From Candidatus Eiseniibacteriota bacterium (GTDB taxonomy: Bacteria; Eisenbacteria; RBG-16-71-46): a stretch of 35,623 nt of DNA. The notes under the pieces were generated by a model that was given only the letters and a program-made list of their open reading frames with translations, had not been told where the DNA came from and ran no database searches. Positions 16,134 to 24,719 of the stretch are shown here, one piece after another (positions within the stretch are counted from its first letter, which is position 1; every line of letters starts with the position of its first letter). Location: positions 1 to 35,623 of the forward strand of contig JANYBS010000157.1 of NCBI GenBank assembly GCA_025360715.1, read 5' to 3'. The position numbers were made by a program, and so were the translations under genes.

Positions 16134-18950
16134 ATGCGCCATCTGTCAAGATCGCTTGCCGCCGCCGCGCTGATGCTGGGCGCGGTGCTCGCGCCCGCCG
16201 CATCGGCGCAGAGCTTTGGCAAGAACAAGGTCCACTACGAATCCTTGCAGTGGTCGGTGCTGCAGACGCCGCACGTGCGGCTGCACTACTACGCGCAGGA
16301 AGAGAGCTTGGCGCGCTCGCTTGCGGCCTTCGCCGAGAGCACGGCCGTGGAGTTCGACGGCCGCTTCCATGTGCACCCGCGCCACCGCGTTCCGGTGCTG
16401 CTGTATTCCACGCATCATCTCTTCCAGCAGACGAACGCCACTCCGGAGCAGCTGACCGAAGCGGTCGGCGGGCTCACCGAACTGATCAAAGGCCGTGTGC
16501 TGCTGCCCCACAATGGCTCATGGGCGCGCCTGCGCTGGGTCACGCGTCACGAGTTCACGCACGCGTACCAGTTGGAGAAGTTCGAGCAGGTCATGCACGC
16601 GCACCATCGACCGCCCACCTGGTTCCCGCCGCTGTGGTTCACCGAAGGGCTGGCTGAGCATTGCGGTACCACCTGGGATGCCGATGCCGAAGGGCTGCTA
16701 CGCGACATGGTGTGCTCACGCATGGCGTATCCGATGACGCGCAGTGAGCCCATCACCGGCTCGGTCGAGATGTACAAGGAAGGCCAGAACTTTCTCGACT
16801 GGCTGAGCGTCAAATACGGTGACGCGCGGATCTTCGACCTGCTTGAGAACACCTGGCGCGGCGACGACTTCGAGACCGTCTTCAAGATCACCTACGGTCG
16901 CGAGCTGCGCGATGTGGACGACGAGTGGTTCGAGTCCGTGCGCAAGCACTTCCTGCCCATGGTCGCCACGTGCGTACGGCCCCAGGAGGTGGCGCGGCCG
17001 TTCCGCCAGCCCAACCGCTTCAACCTGGGCGCGCGCGCGCTGCCCGCGAGCGCGGACACCGACACCACGATCCGCTTCTGCAACTTCGAAGCGGACGACG
17101 GCGCTCAGGACCTTGTGGTGAGCGAGCGTGGCCTGGGCGGCAAGCGCCACGAGCGCCGTCTGCTGCGCGGCGGCGGCTCGCCGGCGTTCGAGTCGTTCCA
17201 TCTCTTTCAGAACCGTCCCGGCGCATCGACGGATGGCCGCATCGTGGTCGCCTCCAAGCACGGCGGCCGCGACGCACTTTACGTGCTCGACGTGGCCACC
17301 GGTCGCATCGAGCGCGAGATGGCGTTCCCGGAGCTGGTCGCGATCCACGATCCGGTCTTCGAGCCCGGCGGTCACGCGGTCGTGATGGCGGCGCAGGACT
17401 ACGATGGCCAGAGCGACCTGTATCGTGTGAGCTGGGACGCGAAGGGGAAGCGCGGTTCCGACGTCGTGCTCCAACGCATCACGCATGATGACTACGATGA
17501 CGAGGAACCTGCCATCTCGCCCGACGGGCGCTATCTGGCCTTCGCCTCGGATCGCAGCGAGAGCGCCGGGCACTACGCGCTCTTTCGCCTGCCGCTCACG
17601 GGTGGCGCGATCGAGCAGGTGAGCTTCCCGGGCGCCGCCGACGACCGCCAGCCGGCTTACTCGCCCGACGGCCGATGGCTCGCGTTCCGCTCCACGCGCG
17701 GCGGCACGAGCGACCTGTACGTGCGCACCGCCGAGCCGTCGCACGAGGCGCGCCGGGTGACGCGCATGCTCGGGCCCGTGAGCGACCCCGACTGGGTGCG
17801 CAGCGGCCGCGGGCTCATCTTCACGGCGCAGGATCATGTGACGTTCCACACGTTCGCATTGCCATGCGTGCCAGAGTCGCTGCGCGTCGAGGTCGAGGCG
17901 TCGCCCGCGGAAGTGCCCGTATTGCCGACGGTCGCACACGCGGACCCGCCGCAGGATTACCAGCGCCGCTTGGGACTGGACCTGCTGCAGAACGGCGTCG
18001 TGTTCGATCCCGGCTTCGGCGGCGCTGGCGGCGGCGGACAGTTGGCCTTCAGCGACGTTCTGGGCAACGAGCAGTACTACCTTTCGTTCGCGAACGACTC
18101 CGAGAACTTCGGCGACTTCTGGGACGGCTGGGAGGGCGGCCTCACGTACATCAACCAGTCCCATCGCCTCAACTATGGGTTGGGCGTCTTCCGCCTGACG
18201 CGACTCTACGATCCTGATTTCGACGTGCTGCGCCGCGAGAAGCGCTTGGGGCTGCTCGGGCTCGTGAGCTATCCGTTCAACCACTTCGATCGCATCGAGG
18301 CGTCCGTGCAGATCCGCCACGCCACCGACCACCTGCTGCGCAGTGGCGAGGCGCCCACGGTGGACCTGGTGAGCAACTTCGTGAGCCTGGTGCACGACAA
18401 CTCGCGCTGGACGTGGGACGGTCCCATCGCCGGTGTGCGCTTGAACCTGACGACCGGCTTCACGCGCGACATGACGACCGGCCGCGCGGACTACGGCACC
18501 GTGCTGGGCGAGGCGCGCGTCTACCGCCGGCCGCTGCCGTTCGCCGTGCTGGCTTCGCGCGGCGTGGTCGAGAGTAGCCTGGGCCGTGATGCGCAGCGAT
18601 CGTTCATCGGCGGTCCCACGCGCCTGCGCGTGCCCGAACGCCGCGAGTTGGCGGGCCTGCAGACCATCACCTGGCAGGAGGAGCTGCGATTCCCGCTGCT
18701 GCAGGGCCTCGTGCTCGCGGTGCCCACGCCGTGGATGCTGCCGTCGCTCAACGGCGCGGTGTTCGCCGATGGCGCGTGGGCGTATGACCACGACGTGCAT
18801 GACCGCAAGGGCGTCGTGGGCTTCTCAGCGTACTTCGGCGGTGGCTTCTACCCCGCGTTGCGCTGGAACTGGACGTGGACGTCGAGCGATCTCAAGCGCT
18901 TCGACTCGCGCAAGCCGACGATGTTCTTCACGCTGGCGTACAACTACTGA
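16134..18950 (+). CDS. Metallopeptidase-propeller-beta-barrel fusion, outer membrane
   Basis: A 938-residue secreted protein with signal peptide (SLAAAALMLGAVLAPAASAQ). Residues ~30-290 form a peptidase-MA-like gluzincin domain: zinc motif HEFTH at 139-143 and a downstream WFTEGLAEH that supplies the third ligand Glu171. Next are TolB/PD40 blades (AISPDGRYLAFASDRSES, YSPDGRWLAFRSTRGGTSD). From about residue 600 the sequence alternates like a transmembrane barrel and ends FTLAYNY, an aromatic-terminated signal for BAM insertion. The likely topology is a barrel anchor with a periplasmic or surface peptidase. Its substrate is unknown. AGGGA lies 7 nt before the ATG. It is convergent with the next gene. 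Confidence 0.85.
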   Translation: MRHLSRSLAAAALMLGAVLAPAASAQSFGKNKVHYESLQWSVLQTPHVRLHYYAQEESLARSLAAFAESTAVEFDGRFHVHPRHRVPVLLYSTHHLFQQTNATPEQLTEAVGGLTELIKGRVLLPHNGSWARLRWVTRHEFTHAYQLEKFEQVMHAHHRPPTWFPPLWFTEGLAEHCGTTWDADAEGLLRDMVCSRMAYPMTRSEPITGSVEMYKEGQNFLDWLSVKYGDARIFDLLENTWRGDDFETVFKITYGRELRDVDDEWFESVRKHFLPMVATCVRPQEVARPFRQPNRFNLGARALPASADTDTTIRFCNFEADDGAQDLVVSERGLGGKRHERRLLRGGGSPAFESFHLFQNRPGASTDGRIVVASKHGGRDALYVLDVATGRIEREMAFPELVAIHDPVFEPGGHAVVMAAQDYDGQSDLYRVSWDAKGKRGSDVVLQRITHDDYDDEEPAISPDGRYLAFASDRSESAGHYALFRLPLTGGAIEQVSFPGAADDRQPAYSPDGRWLAFRSTRGGTSDLYVRTAEPSHEARRVTRMLGPVSDPDWVRSGRGLIFTAQDHVTFHTFALPCVPESLRVEVEASPAEVPVLPTVAHADPPQDYQRRLGLDLLQNGVVFDPGFGGAGGGGQLAFSDVLGNEQYYLSFANDSENFGDFWDGWEGGLTYINQSHRLNYGLGVFRLTRLYDPDFDVLRREKRLGLLGLVSYPFNHFDRIEASVQIRHATDHLLRSGEAPTVDLVSNFVSLVHDNSRWTWDGPIAGVRLNLTTGFTRDMTTGRADYGTVLGEARVYRRPLPFAVLASRGVVESSLGRDAQRSFIGGPTRLRVPERRELAGLQTITWQEELRFPLLQGLVLAVPTPWMLPSLNGAVFADGAWAYDHDVHDRKGVVGFSAYFGGGFYPALRWNWTWTSSDLKRFDSRKPTMFFTLAYNY

Positions 18951-18974
18951 GCGTCGGCGCGGACTGGCGGGGCT

Positions 18975-20237
18975 TCACTTCCCGGGATCGAAGCGAATCT
19001 CGGAAGGGTCTCCCAAGCCCGTCACACGCTGCAGGATCGCACCCGTGGGCGAGAGCCGCACGACCGCGCGGTCGGTGCTGGCGACCACCCACGCTTCACC
19101 GGTGGTGCGGTCCACGGCGATGTCGCGCGCGCCGTGCAGGCCGCTCACGGTGAAGACCGCCGCGCGATTGCTCAGCCGCATCACGATCACGCGATCCCCC
19201 ACGGCGTCGGCGATCCAGACACGGTCGTGGTCGCGGTCGATCGTGATGCCGAGGGGGCCGCTGGCGACGAGCAGCGTGTCGAGCGCCTGGCCGTTGGCCG
19301 CGATGCGCGTGACGAGGCCGCGGTCGAGCGACGTGACCCATGCGATATGGCTCACGGAGTCCACCGCCACCCGCGACGGTGCCGAGAACGCAGTGGTCGA
19401 GAGCGGGCCGCCGTTCACATCGAAGTGCCGCACGCGGTTGCCGGCGTTCTCGCAGATCCACACGGAGCGGTCGCCGGGATCGAGCGCGATGCCGGTCGGG
19501 CCGTCGAGCAGTTCGATCGCACCCGGCGTGGCCGACGCGCCCGTTGGGTACAGATGGCGTACGCGGCCCGCTTGGCGGTCGGTGATCCAGACGCTCTCGT
19601 TGACGGCGTCGAGTGCCAGTTCGCGCGCGTCGCTGAAGCCGCTGAAGCGGTTCTTGGCCACGACCTGAGGATCGTAGAGGCCGACCTGACCGTCGTTGAG
19701 GTCGGTGTACCACACGTACTGCGACGCCTGGTCGTACGCCAGGCCGTTGGGAGCGCCCACGCCGATCGCCTGTGCGACGTCGCGGCCATCGGGCGAGAGC
19801 CGCAGCAGCGCGGGCCAGCCGGCGTCGCTCACCCAGATCCGCGCGTTGCCGGGCGTGGCCTCGTCAGACGCCGTGCGCGTGGCCGGCGCGCCGCCGATCA
19901 CGAAACTCAAGCGATACAGGTAGCGCTTGCCGTTGAGCACGCCGAAGTCCGAGAAGCGCGACGCGCTGGCGGGCAGCAGGCTGCCGATGGGGCGATACAC
20001 CGTGTCCGCGGGCGCGAGGCGCTCGAGCAGGAAGCCGTCGATGCCAAGCCCCGGCTCCGGGTCCCATTGCAGGCGCACGAGCCCGAAGTCAGCGATGGCG
20101 TTGAAGCCGGTCGGTCCGCCACCGGTGGCCGGGTTGGCGGGATCGAGCGGGTTCGCGCGGTCGCGACGGCTGCAACCGCCCAAGAGCGCCGCGAAGACGA
20201 GCGCCGCCAGCGCTAGAAGCGCAGTGACACGGCCCAT
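18975..20237 (-). CDS. NHL/YncE-like propeller lipoprotein
   Basis: A 420-residue putative lipoprotein. The start ATG at 20237 has GGAG eight bases upstream. The signal peptide LLALAALVFAALLGGC has Cys22 as the lipidation site, followed by RANPLDPANPATGG. A short fibronectin-like module (LVRLQWDPEPGLGIDGFLLE) precedes a six-bladed propeller of NHL or virginiamycin-lyase type, with repeated phrases such as GPTGIALDPGDRSVWICE, GPLGITIDRDHDRVWIAD and GARDIAVDRTTGEAWVVA. No catalytic residues can be assigned, so binding or scaffolding is more likely than catalysis. It is the third gene of the rpsT operon and its start overlaps the preceding gene by 25 nt. Confidence 0.85.
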   Translation of the reverse strand: MGRVTALLALAALVFAALLGGCSRRDRANPLDPANPATGGGPTGFNAIADFGLVRLQWDPEPGLGIDGFLLERLAPADTVYRPIGSLLPASASRFSDFGVLNGKRYLYRLSFVIGGAPATRTASDEATPGNARIWVSDAGWPALLRLSPDGRDVAQAIGVGAPNGLAYDQASQYVWYTDLNDGQVGLYDPQVVAKNRFSGFSDARELALDAVNESVWITDRQAGRVRHLYPTGASATPGAIELLDGPTGIALDPGDRSVWICENAGNRVRHFDVNGGPLSTTAFSAPSRVAVDSVSHIAWVTSLDRGLVTRIAANGQALDTLLVASGPLGITIDRDHDRVWIADAVGDRVIVMRLSNRAAVFTVSGLHGARDIAVDRTTGEAWVVASTDRAVVRLSPTGAILQRVTGLGDPSEIRFDPGK

Positions 20238-20659
20238 GCCGTGGGCTCCACTTGCAGGCTCACACGAGTGTGCGCCGGCTGGCGCACGAAACGCAGGTAG
20301 ACCGCGGTGGCCAGCAGCCCTTCGCCCGTCAGCAGCGATGTGCTTGCGAGACGGTCCATGCGCGTCGTGGCGCGGAAGCGCTCGTCGATGCGCGTGCGGT
20401 CGGCCTCGAAGAGGTAGCGGTGATAGCGGCGGTCCGCCTCGTCGCCCAATGGGAATGAGCCGGCGATGCACGCCGCGCCAAGGAGCGCAACGAGATAGGC
20501 GGCGCGATGGGGCTCGCGGATCTCGGCTTGGCGAGGGACCTGCTCGAAAGCAGAAACCGCCTGCGCGTGTGCGCAGGCGGCGTCGGTCATCAAGAAGGTC
20601 GCACAGGAACCTGCGGTCAGCAGGCTCGCGAGCAGTGTCGCGGCCGCGTGGTTCCGCAT
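20213..20659 (-). CDS. Hypothetical envelope protein, 148 aa
   Basis: Not recognised with confidence. It begins with a signal-like segment (ATLLASLLTAGSCATFLM), has a hydrophobic stretch AAYLVALLGAACIAGSFPLG and a second one near GEGLLATAVYLRF, and ends in WAVSLRF, an aromatic end as seen in membrane barrel proteins. The central DEADRRYHRYLFEADRTRID is charged and helical. It lies 14 nt downstream of rpsT and overlaps the propeller lipoprotein by 25 nt, so the two are probably made together and may act together in the envelope. Confidence 0.7.
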   Translation of the reverse strand: MRNHAAATLLASLLTAGSCATFLMTDAACAHAQAVSAFEQVPRQAEIREPHRAAYLVALLGAACIAGSFPLGDEADRRYHRYLFEADRTRIDERFRATTRMDRLASTSLLTGEGLLATAVYLRFVRQPAHTRVSLQVEPTAWAVSLRF

Positions 20660-20673
20660 GGCGCGCCCGAAGA

Positions 20674-20931
20674 TCAGGCCGGCAGCTTGGCGACGAACTT
20701 CATGAGGCGGGACTTGTGACGGCTCGCCGTCTCGCGCTTGATGATGCCCTTGGCGGCGGTGCGATCGAGGATCGCGATCGTCGACTTGAGCACGGGCTCA
20801 CCGGTGGTCTTCGTCGTCGCGGTGCGAACGGCCTTTATGGCGTTGCGCATGCGGGTCGTGGCCGCGATGTTGCGGACACGGCTCTTGTTGTTCGTGATCA
20901 CCCGCTTGGCCGCGGACTTGTGATGCGGCAT
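20674..20931 (-). CDS. rpsT: 30S ribosomal protein S20
   Basis: An 85-residue basic, all-helical protein that binds the 16S rRNA 5' domain. The start MPHHKSAAKRVITNNKSR and the motif IKRETASRHKSRLMKF near the end (followed by VAKLPA) are typical of S20. AGGAGG five bases before the ATG at 20931 fixes the start; an upstream in-frame ATG at 20952 would place the Shine-Dalgarno inside the gene. A TTGACA promoter lies upstream. Two envelope genes follow within 14 nt and an overlap, an unusual partnership for S20. Confidence 0.97.
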   Translation of the reverse strand: MPHHKSAAKRVITNNKSRVRNIAATTRMRNAIKAVRTATTKTTGEPVLKSTIAILDRTAAKGIIKRETASRHKSRLMKFVAKLPA

Positions 20932-20975
20932 GGAATCCTCCTGAAGGGACAAGACAGCTCATGAAAAGCCGGGGG

Positions 20976-21005
20976 AAGGTAAGGCTGGGATGGGGGGGAT
21001 GTCAA
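20976..21005 (-). promoter_or_regulatory. Probable sigma70-type promoter of rpsT
   Basis: On the minus strand a perfect -35 TTGACA (21005-21000) is followed after 18 nt by TACCTT (20981-20976). The -10 is weak, but the -35 is exact and the predicted leader of about 40 nt ends in the strong rpsT ribosome-binding site. Confidence 0.45.
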
Positions 21006-21054
21006 GCGTCCGTGCCCGCTTCCCATGCGGCTGTGGCTGCGTCCGGACCCGTAT

Positions 21055-21084
21055 CCTGGGCGCCGGGCATCCGCGGCGCCCAGG
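21055..21084. promoter_or_regulatory. 10-bp perfect hairpin between rpsT and uvrC
   Basis: CCTGGGCGCC (21055-21064) and GGCGCCCAGG (21075-21084) are exact complements around a 10-nt loop. It sits upstream of the rpsT promoter and 86 nt before the chosen uvrC start, so it could be in the uvrC leader or block read-through between divergent units. The rest of the 238-nt gap (20932-21169) shows no gene. Confidence 0.4.
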
Positions 21085-21169
21085 CCCGCGTTCTTGCGTT
21101 GTGGGCGTGCATGGCGGGGTAGTAATCTGCGTGTCTCGAGTACCCCCGCTCGTGTCCGTGGAGGCCTCC

Positions 21170-22984
21170 GTGGGCTCGCTGAGCGAAAAAATCGCGCATC
21201 TCCCGCTTGTTCCGGGGGTTTACCTGTTCAAGGACGCCCTTGGCGAGGTGCTCTATGTCGGCAAGGCCAGCAGCCTCGCCAGCCGGGTCCGGAGCTACCT
21301 CAAGCCGGATACCGAGCGCCCGCGCATGGCCGAGATGATGGAGCGCGCGGTGGACGTGGACACGATCCTCACCGACACCGAAGCCGAAGCGCTGTTGCTC
21401 GAGTCCACGCTGATCCGCCAGCACCGGCCGCACTTCAACGTGATGCTCAAGGACGATAAGAGCTTTCCGTTCGTGAAGCTGAGCATGGCGGACGAGTTCC
21501 CGCGGCTGTCGGTCACGCGCCGGGTGCGCGACGACGGCGCCCGCTACCTGGGCCCGTTCACCGACGTCAAGAACCTGCGCCGGACGCTTCGCGAACTGCG
21601 CCGCATCTTCCCGCTGCGCACGTGCCGAAACTTCGCGACCTACCAGAAGCAGGACCGGCCGTGCCTGTACTACCACATCAAGCGCTGCGCGGGGCCTTGT
21701 TACAGCCGTGCGCGTGTGGATCCCGCGCGGTACCGCGAGATGGCCGAGGGGCTCCTGCTGTTGCTGGCGGGGCGCAATGAAGAACTACTGGCGCAGCTGC
21801 GCGCCGAGATGGAGCGCGCGGCGCAGAGCCGCCACTACGAGACCGCCGCGCAGCGCCGCGACCAGATCCGGCTCATCGAGTACGCGCAGGTGCCGCAGAA
21901 GATGGTCACCAACGATCCGCGCGACACCGACATCGTGGGTATCGCGCGCGATGGCGCGCGCGCGGCGATCGCGGTGCTGTTCGTGCGTGGCGGCCGCGTG
22001 ATCGGCAAGGACGTGCGGATCGTGCAGCAGGCCGAAGGGATGGACGAGGCGGCCCTGCTCGAGACGTGGGTCTCGCAGCACGCGCTCGCGCGCACCGACC
22101 TGCCACGGCGGCTGCTCGTGACCGCGCTGCCGGAGTCGGCGCCGGTGCTGGTCGCCGCGCTCTCGGCGCGCGCCGGGCACACGGTCGAGATGTTCGCGCC
22201 GCTGCGGGGCCGCGGCCGACGCCTGCTCGAGGTGACCGAGAAGAACGCCGCTGCCGCGTTGGCCGAACAACGCATCGGCCGGCGCAAGCGCTTCTCGCCG
22301 GCGATCGCGGCTCTGCAGAAGGAACTCGGCCTGGCGAGCCCGCCGCATCGCATGATCTGCTTCGACATCTCGAACTTCGGCCCCGACCAGGCGGTCGCGG
22401 CGGTCGTGGCGTCGGAGGACGGCCAGCCGCGCAAGGGGCTTTATCGCCGCATGCGCATCCATCGCCCGGGTCCCGATGACTTCGCCATGATCGGCGAGGC
22501 GGTCGAGCGTTACTGGACGCGTGTGGAATCCGGCGAGCTCCCGCGCCCCGACCTAGTGGTGATCGACGGTGGGCAAGGGCAACTGGCGGCGGCGCGCGCG
22601 TCGCTCGACAAGGTGAGCACACGCGGCGTCGAGGCGATCGGACTGGCCAAGCGCGAAGAACTCATCGTGCGCGAGGGCCTGCCCGATCTGCGTCTTCCCC
22701 GGCGCTCGGCGGGCTTGCGCGCGCTGCAGCGCCTGCGCGACGAGGCGCACCGCTTCGGCCTGGAGTACCACCGCAAGCTGCGCGCCCGCGCGCGCATCGG
22801 CAGTGCGCTCGATGCGGTGCCCGGCGTAGGCCCCGCGCGGCGCGCGAAGCTGCTCAAGGCCTTCGGCTCGGTCGCAGCGCTGCGCGAAGCGAACGTGGAG
22901 CAGGTCGTCGAGCGCGCCCAGGTCCCCGCCGCACTCGCGCAGCGTGTACTCGAGCACCTCCAGAGCCAGGAAGGTGCCGCATGA
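21170..22984 (+). CDS. uvrC: Excinuclease ABC subunit C
   Basis: A 604-residue nucleotide-excision-repair nuclease that makes both incisions around a lesion marked by UvrAB. The GIY-YIG domain is at the N-terminus (LVPGVYLFKD...VLYVGKA), the UvrB-interacting UVR motif follows (MERAAQSRHYETAAQRRDQI), then the RNase H-like C-terminal nuclease (FDISNFG, LVVIDGGQGQL) and a tandem helix-hairpin-helix end (DAVPGVGPARRAKLLKAFGS). GTG at 21170 is chosen because GGAGG lies five bases upstream; GTGs at 21131, 21152 and 21158 are in frame but lack this. Its stop overlaps xerD as ATGA. Confidence 0.97.
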   Translation: MGSLSEKIAHLPLVPGVYLFKDALGEVLYVGKASSLASRVRSYLKPDTERPRMAEMMERAVDVDTILTDTEAEALLLESTLIRQHRPHFNVMLKDDKSFPFVKLSMADEFPRLSVTRRVRDDGARYLGPFTDVKNLRRTLRELRRIFPLRTCRNFATYQKQDRPCLYYHIKRCAGPCYSRARVDPARYREMAEGLLLLLAGRNEELLAQLRAEMERAAQSRHYETAAQRRDQIRLIEYAQVPQKMVTNDPRDTDIVGIARDGARAAIAVLFVRGGRVIGKDVRIVQQAEGMDEAALLETWVSQHALARTDLPRRLLVTALPESAPVLVAALSARAGHTVEMFAPLRGRGRRLLEVTEKNAAAALAEQRIGRRKRFSPAIAALQKELGLASPPHRMICFDISNFGPDQAVAAVVASEDGQPRKGLYRRMRIHRPGPDDFAMIGEAVERYWTRVESGELPRPDLVVIDGGQGQLAAARASLDKVSTRGVEAIGLAKREELIVREGLPDLRLPRRSAGLRALQRLRDEAHRFGLEYHRKLRARARIGSALDAVPGVGPARRAKLLKAFGSVAALREANVEQVVERAQVPAALAQRVLEHLQSQEGAA

Positions 22985-23988
22985 GCCGGCCGCGCAAAGG
23001 CACGACCGGCGAAGGCACGTCAGAGGCCAAGGCCGAAAGGGATCAGGCCGGCGTGCCGGAGGCACCTGTGGGCGCGAAAGAACGCGTGCCGGAGGTACGC
23101 CTTCTGTTGGCCAAGGACTCGTGGCTCGACGAAGTGCAGAAGGGCCGGCGGTTGAGCCCGCGCACCGTCGACGCTTACCAGCGCGACCTGGCGGACTACA
23201 CGGCGTTCGCCGCCACCCATCGACTCGCCGACTGGATCGAGGCCACGCCGACTTTCGTCGATGGCTACTTCGCCTCGCTGCTGCGCCGCGGCCTCGCATC
23301 GGCCACGGTCGCGCGCCGCCGCTCCACGCTGCGCGGCTTCCATGCGTTCCTCGCGCGCGTGGGACATCGCAGCGATGATCCCCTTGCGCTCCTGCCCGCG
23401 CCGCGGCGCGAGCGCAAGCTGCCGCACGCGCTCACGCGGGACGATGTGGAACTGCTCCTGGCGCAGCCCCAGGGCGAGTCGCCCGTGGCGCTGCGCGACC
23501 GCGCGATGTTCGAACTGGCCTACGCCTGCGGCTTGCGCGTCTCCGAACTGGTGGGGCTCGAGCTCGCGCAGGTGGACATGAGCGGGAAGGTGCTCATGGT
23601 CACGGGCAAGGGCGACAAGCAGCGCGTGGTACCGTTCGGGCGGCCTGCTCAGCATGCGCTGCGCGAGTGGCTTGAGCGTGGACGCGAGTTGCTGGCCACC
23701 AGACAGCGTCATTCGCGGGTGTTCACCAACGCTCGAGGCGGGATGCTCAGCCGCATGGGATACTGGAAGATACTGCGCGGCCATGCGAGGCAGGCGCAGA
23801 TCGCTGCGCACGTGCACCCGCACGCGCTGCGGCATTCGTTCGCGACACACTTGCTGGAAGGCGGCGCCGACTTGCGTGTGGTCCAGGAGCTCCTGGGACA
23901 CGCCTCGGTGACGACGACAGCAATCTACACGCATCTGGACCGCAGTTATCTGCGCGAGGTGCACAAGCAGTTCCATCCACGTGGATGA
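22981..23988 (+). CDS. xerD: Tyrosine recombinase XerD
   Basis: A 335-residue recombinase with an N-terminal DNA-binding domain (SPRTVDAYQRDLADYTAF) after a ~40-residue charged extension, and a full catalytic domain: Arg in ACGLRVSELVGLEL, the HPHALRHSFATHLL box, LLGHASVTTT and nucleophile Tyr316 in AIYTHLDRSYLREVHKQFHP. The last stretch, which continues past YTH with an acidic/basic helix, is typical of XerD. Together with xerC in the same window it makes the two-recombinase system for chromosome dimer resolution. It is translationally coupled to uvrC (ATGA). Confidence 0.92.
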   Translation: MSRPRKGTTGEGTSEAKAERDQAGVPEAPVGAKERVPEVRLLLAKDSWLDEVQKGRRLSPRTVDAYQRDLADYTAFAATHRLADWIEATPTFVDGYFASLLRRGLASATVARRRSTLRGFHAFLARVGHRSDDPLALLPAPRRERKLPHALTRDDVELLLAQPQGESPVALRDRAMFELAYACGLRVSELVGLELAQVDMSGKVLMVTGKGDKQRVVPFGRPAQHALREWLERGRELLATRQRHSRVFTNARGGMLSRMGYWKILRGHARQAQIAAHVHPHALRHSFATHLLEGGADLRVVQELLGHASVTTTAIYTHLDRSYLREVHKQFHPRG

Positions 23989-24003
23989 GCCACGTGGATG
24001 AGC
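23978..24003 (+). repeat. 13-nt tandem duplication at xerD stop
   Basis: Two adjacent exact copies of cacgtggatgagc. The first contains the xerD stop codon and the second is wholly non-coding. The unit contains the palindrome CACGTG. Confidence 0.9.
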
Positions 24004-24048
24004 AACATGGGCGAAATCAAGCTTCGCGGACATCGCCGCGGGGGACCA

Positions 24049-24064
24049 CACGACCGGGGTCGTG
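24049..24064. promoter_or_regulatory. Palindrome abutting ribosome-binding site
   Basis: CACGACC (24049-24055) and GGTCGTG (24058-24064) are perfect complements separated by GG, directly next to the GGAGGAG ribosome-binding site of the following gene. It could be an operator or a structure that hides the site. Confidence 0.3.
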
Positions 24065-24074
24065 GAGGAGACGC

Positions 24075-24719
24075 ATGACGAAGTCGCTGAGAGTGCTGTG
24101 CCTGACCGCGTTGCTGGGGATCACTTTCAATGCGTGCGCGCATGCAGCGAGCATCGTGCTGCCGCGCGCCGGCCAGGTCGGCATCGGTATCGATGGCCAG
24201 TATGGCTCCCTGCTCAAGAGCGGCGGCTTGGGCGACGAGTTCGGCGCCGGTCCCGGGCTTGCGGTGCGGCTGCGATATCGCATGCGCTATGAGCGGGCGA
24301 TCGGCCTGTCGTTCCAGACGCAGAACCTGGACTCGCGCGAGCACCTGCGGCCTTCACCGGCTGGCGCGTTCCTTGGCGGGGTACAAGCGCAGGACACCAC
24401 GAACACTCGCGACCACCTGGTACTGACCCTGGCCGGCTTCGACATCTTCCAGATGTTCGACACGCGTTCGAAGAGCACCAAGTGGGTCAGTGCCGGCATC
24501 GGCCTGGCGCAGGTCTCGTCGCGATTGAGCAACAAGGACGTGCAGTACCCGATCGCGGGCGATGGCATGTACCTGAGCGCCGGCGCGGGTCTGGAGAAAT
24601 TCTTCTACCGCAGCTGGGCGTACGACCTGAACACGCACTATCTGGCGGTCTTCCACGATGGCAAGCTCAACCACGACCTGCAGGCGTCCATCGGCATGAT
24701 CTTCTACGTGGCCTACTGA
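24075..24719 (+). CDS. Outer-membrane beta-barrel protein
   Basis: A 214-residue putative small barrel. The signal peptide is MTKSLRVLCLTALLGITFNA with the cleavage region CAHAAS. The rest alternates polar and hydrophobic residues with Gly-rich turns (GQVGIGIDGQYGSLL, WVSAGIGLAQVSSRL, MYLSAGAGLEKFFY) and ends in MIFYVAY, an aromatic BAM signal. It belongs to the general OmpA/OmpW-like porin-fold class; no family can be named. The start is fixed by GGAGGAG four bases upstream of ATG 24075; the frame is open to 23985 but without similarity. Its stop overlaps the next start as ATGA, so it is coupled to the nuclease gene despite a different cell location. Confidence 0.8.
   Translation: MTKSLRVLCLTALLGITFNACAHAASIVLPRAGQVGIGIDGQYGSLLKSGGLGDEFGAGPGLAVRLRYRMRYERAIGLSFQTQNLDSREHLRPSPAGAFLGGVQAQDTTNTRDHLVLTLAGFDIFQMFDTRSKSTKWVSAGIGLAQVSSRLSNKDVQYPIAGDGMYLSAGAGLEKFFYRSWAYDLNTHYLAVFHDGKLNHDLQASIGMIFYVAY

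Noticed and set aside
16716-18800. 694-codon open frame antisense to the envelope peptidase
   Set aside because: Shadow frame; the plus frame has a signal peptide, zinc motif and PD40 repeats.
11442-23988. xerC and xerD as integrases of a prophage or integron
   Set aside because: Both are coupled to housekeeping genes (topA, uvrC), and no phage, cassette or attC-like sequence is nearby.
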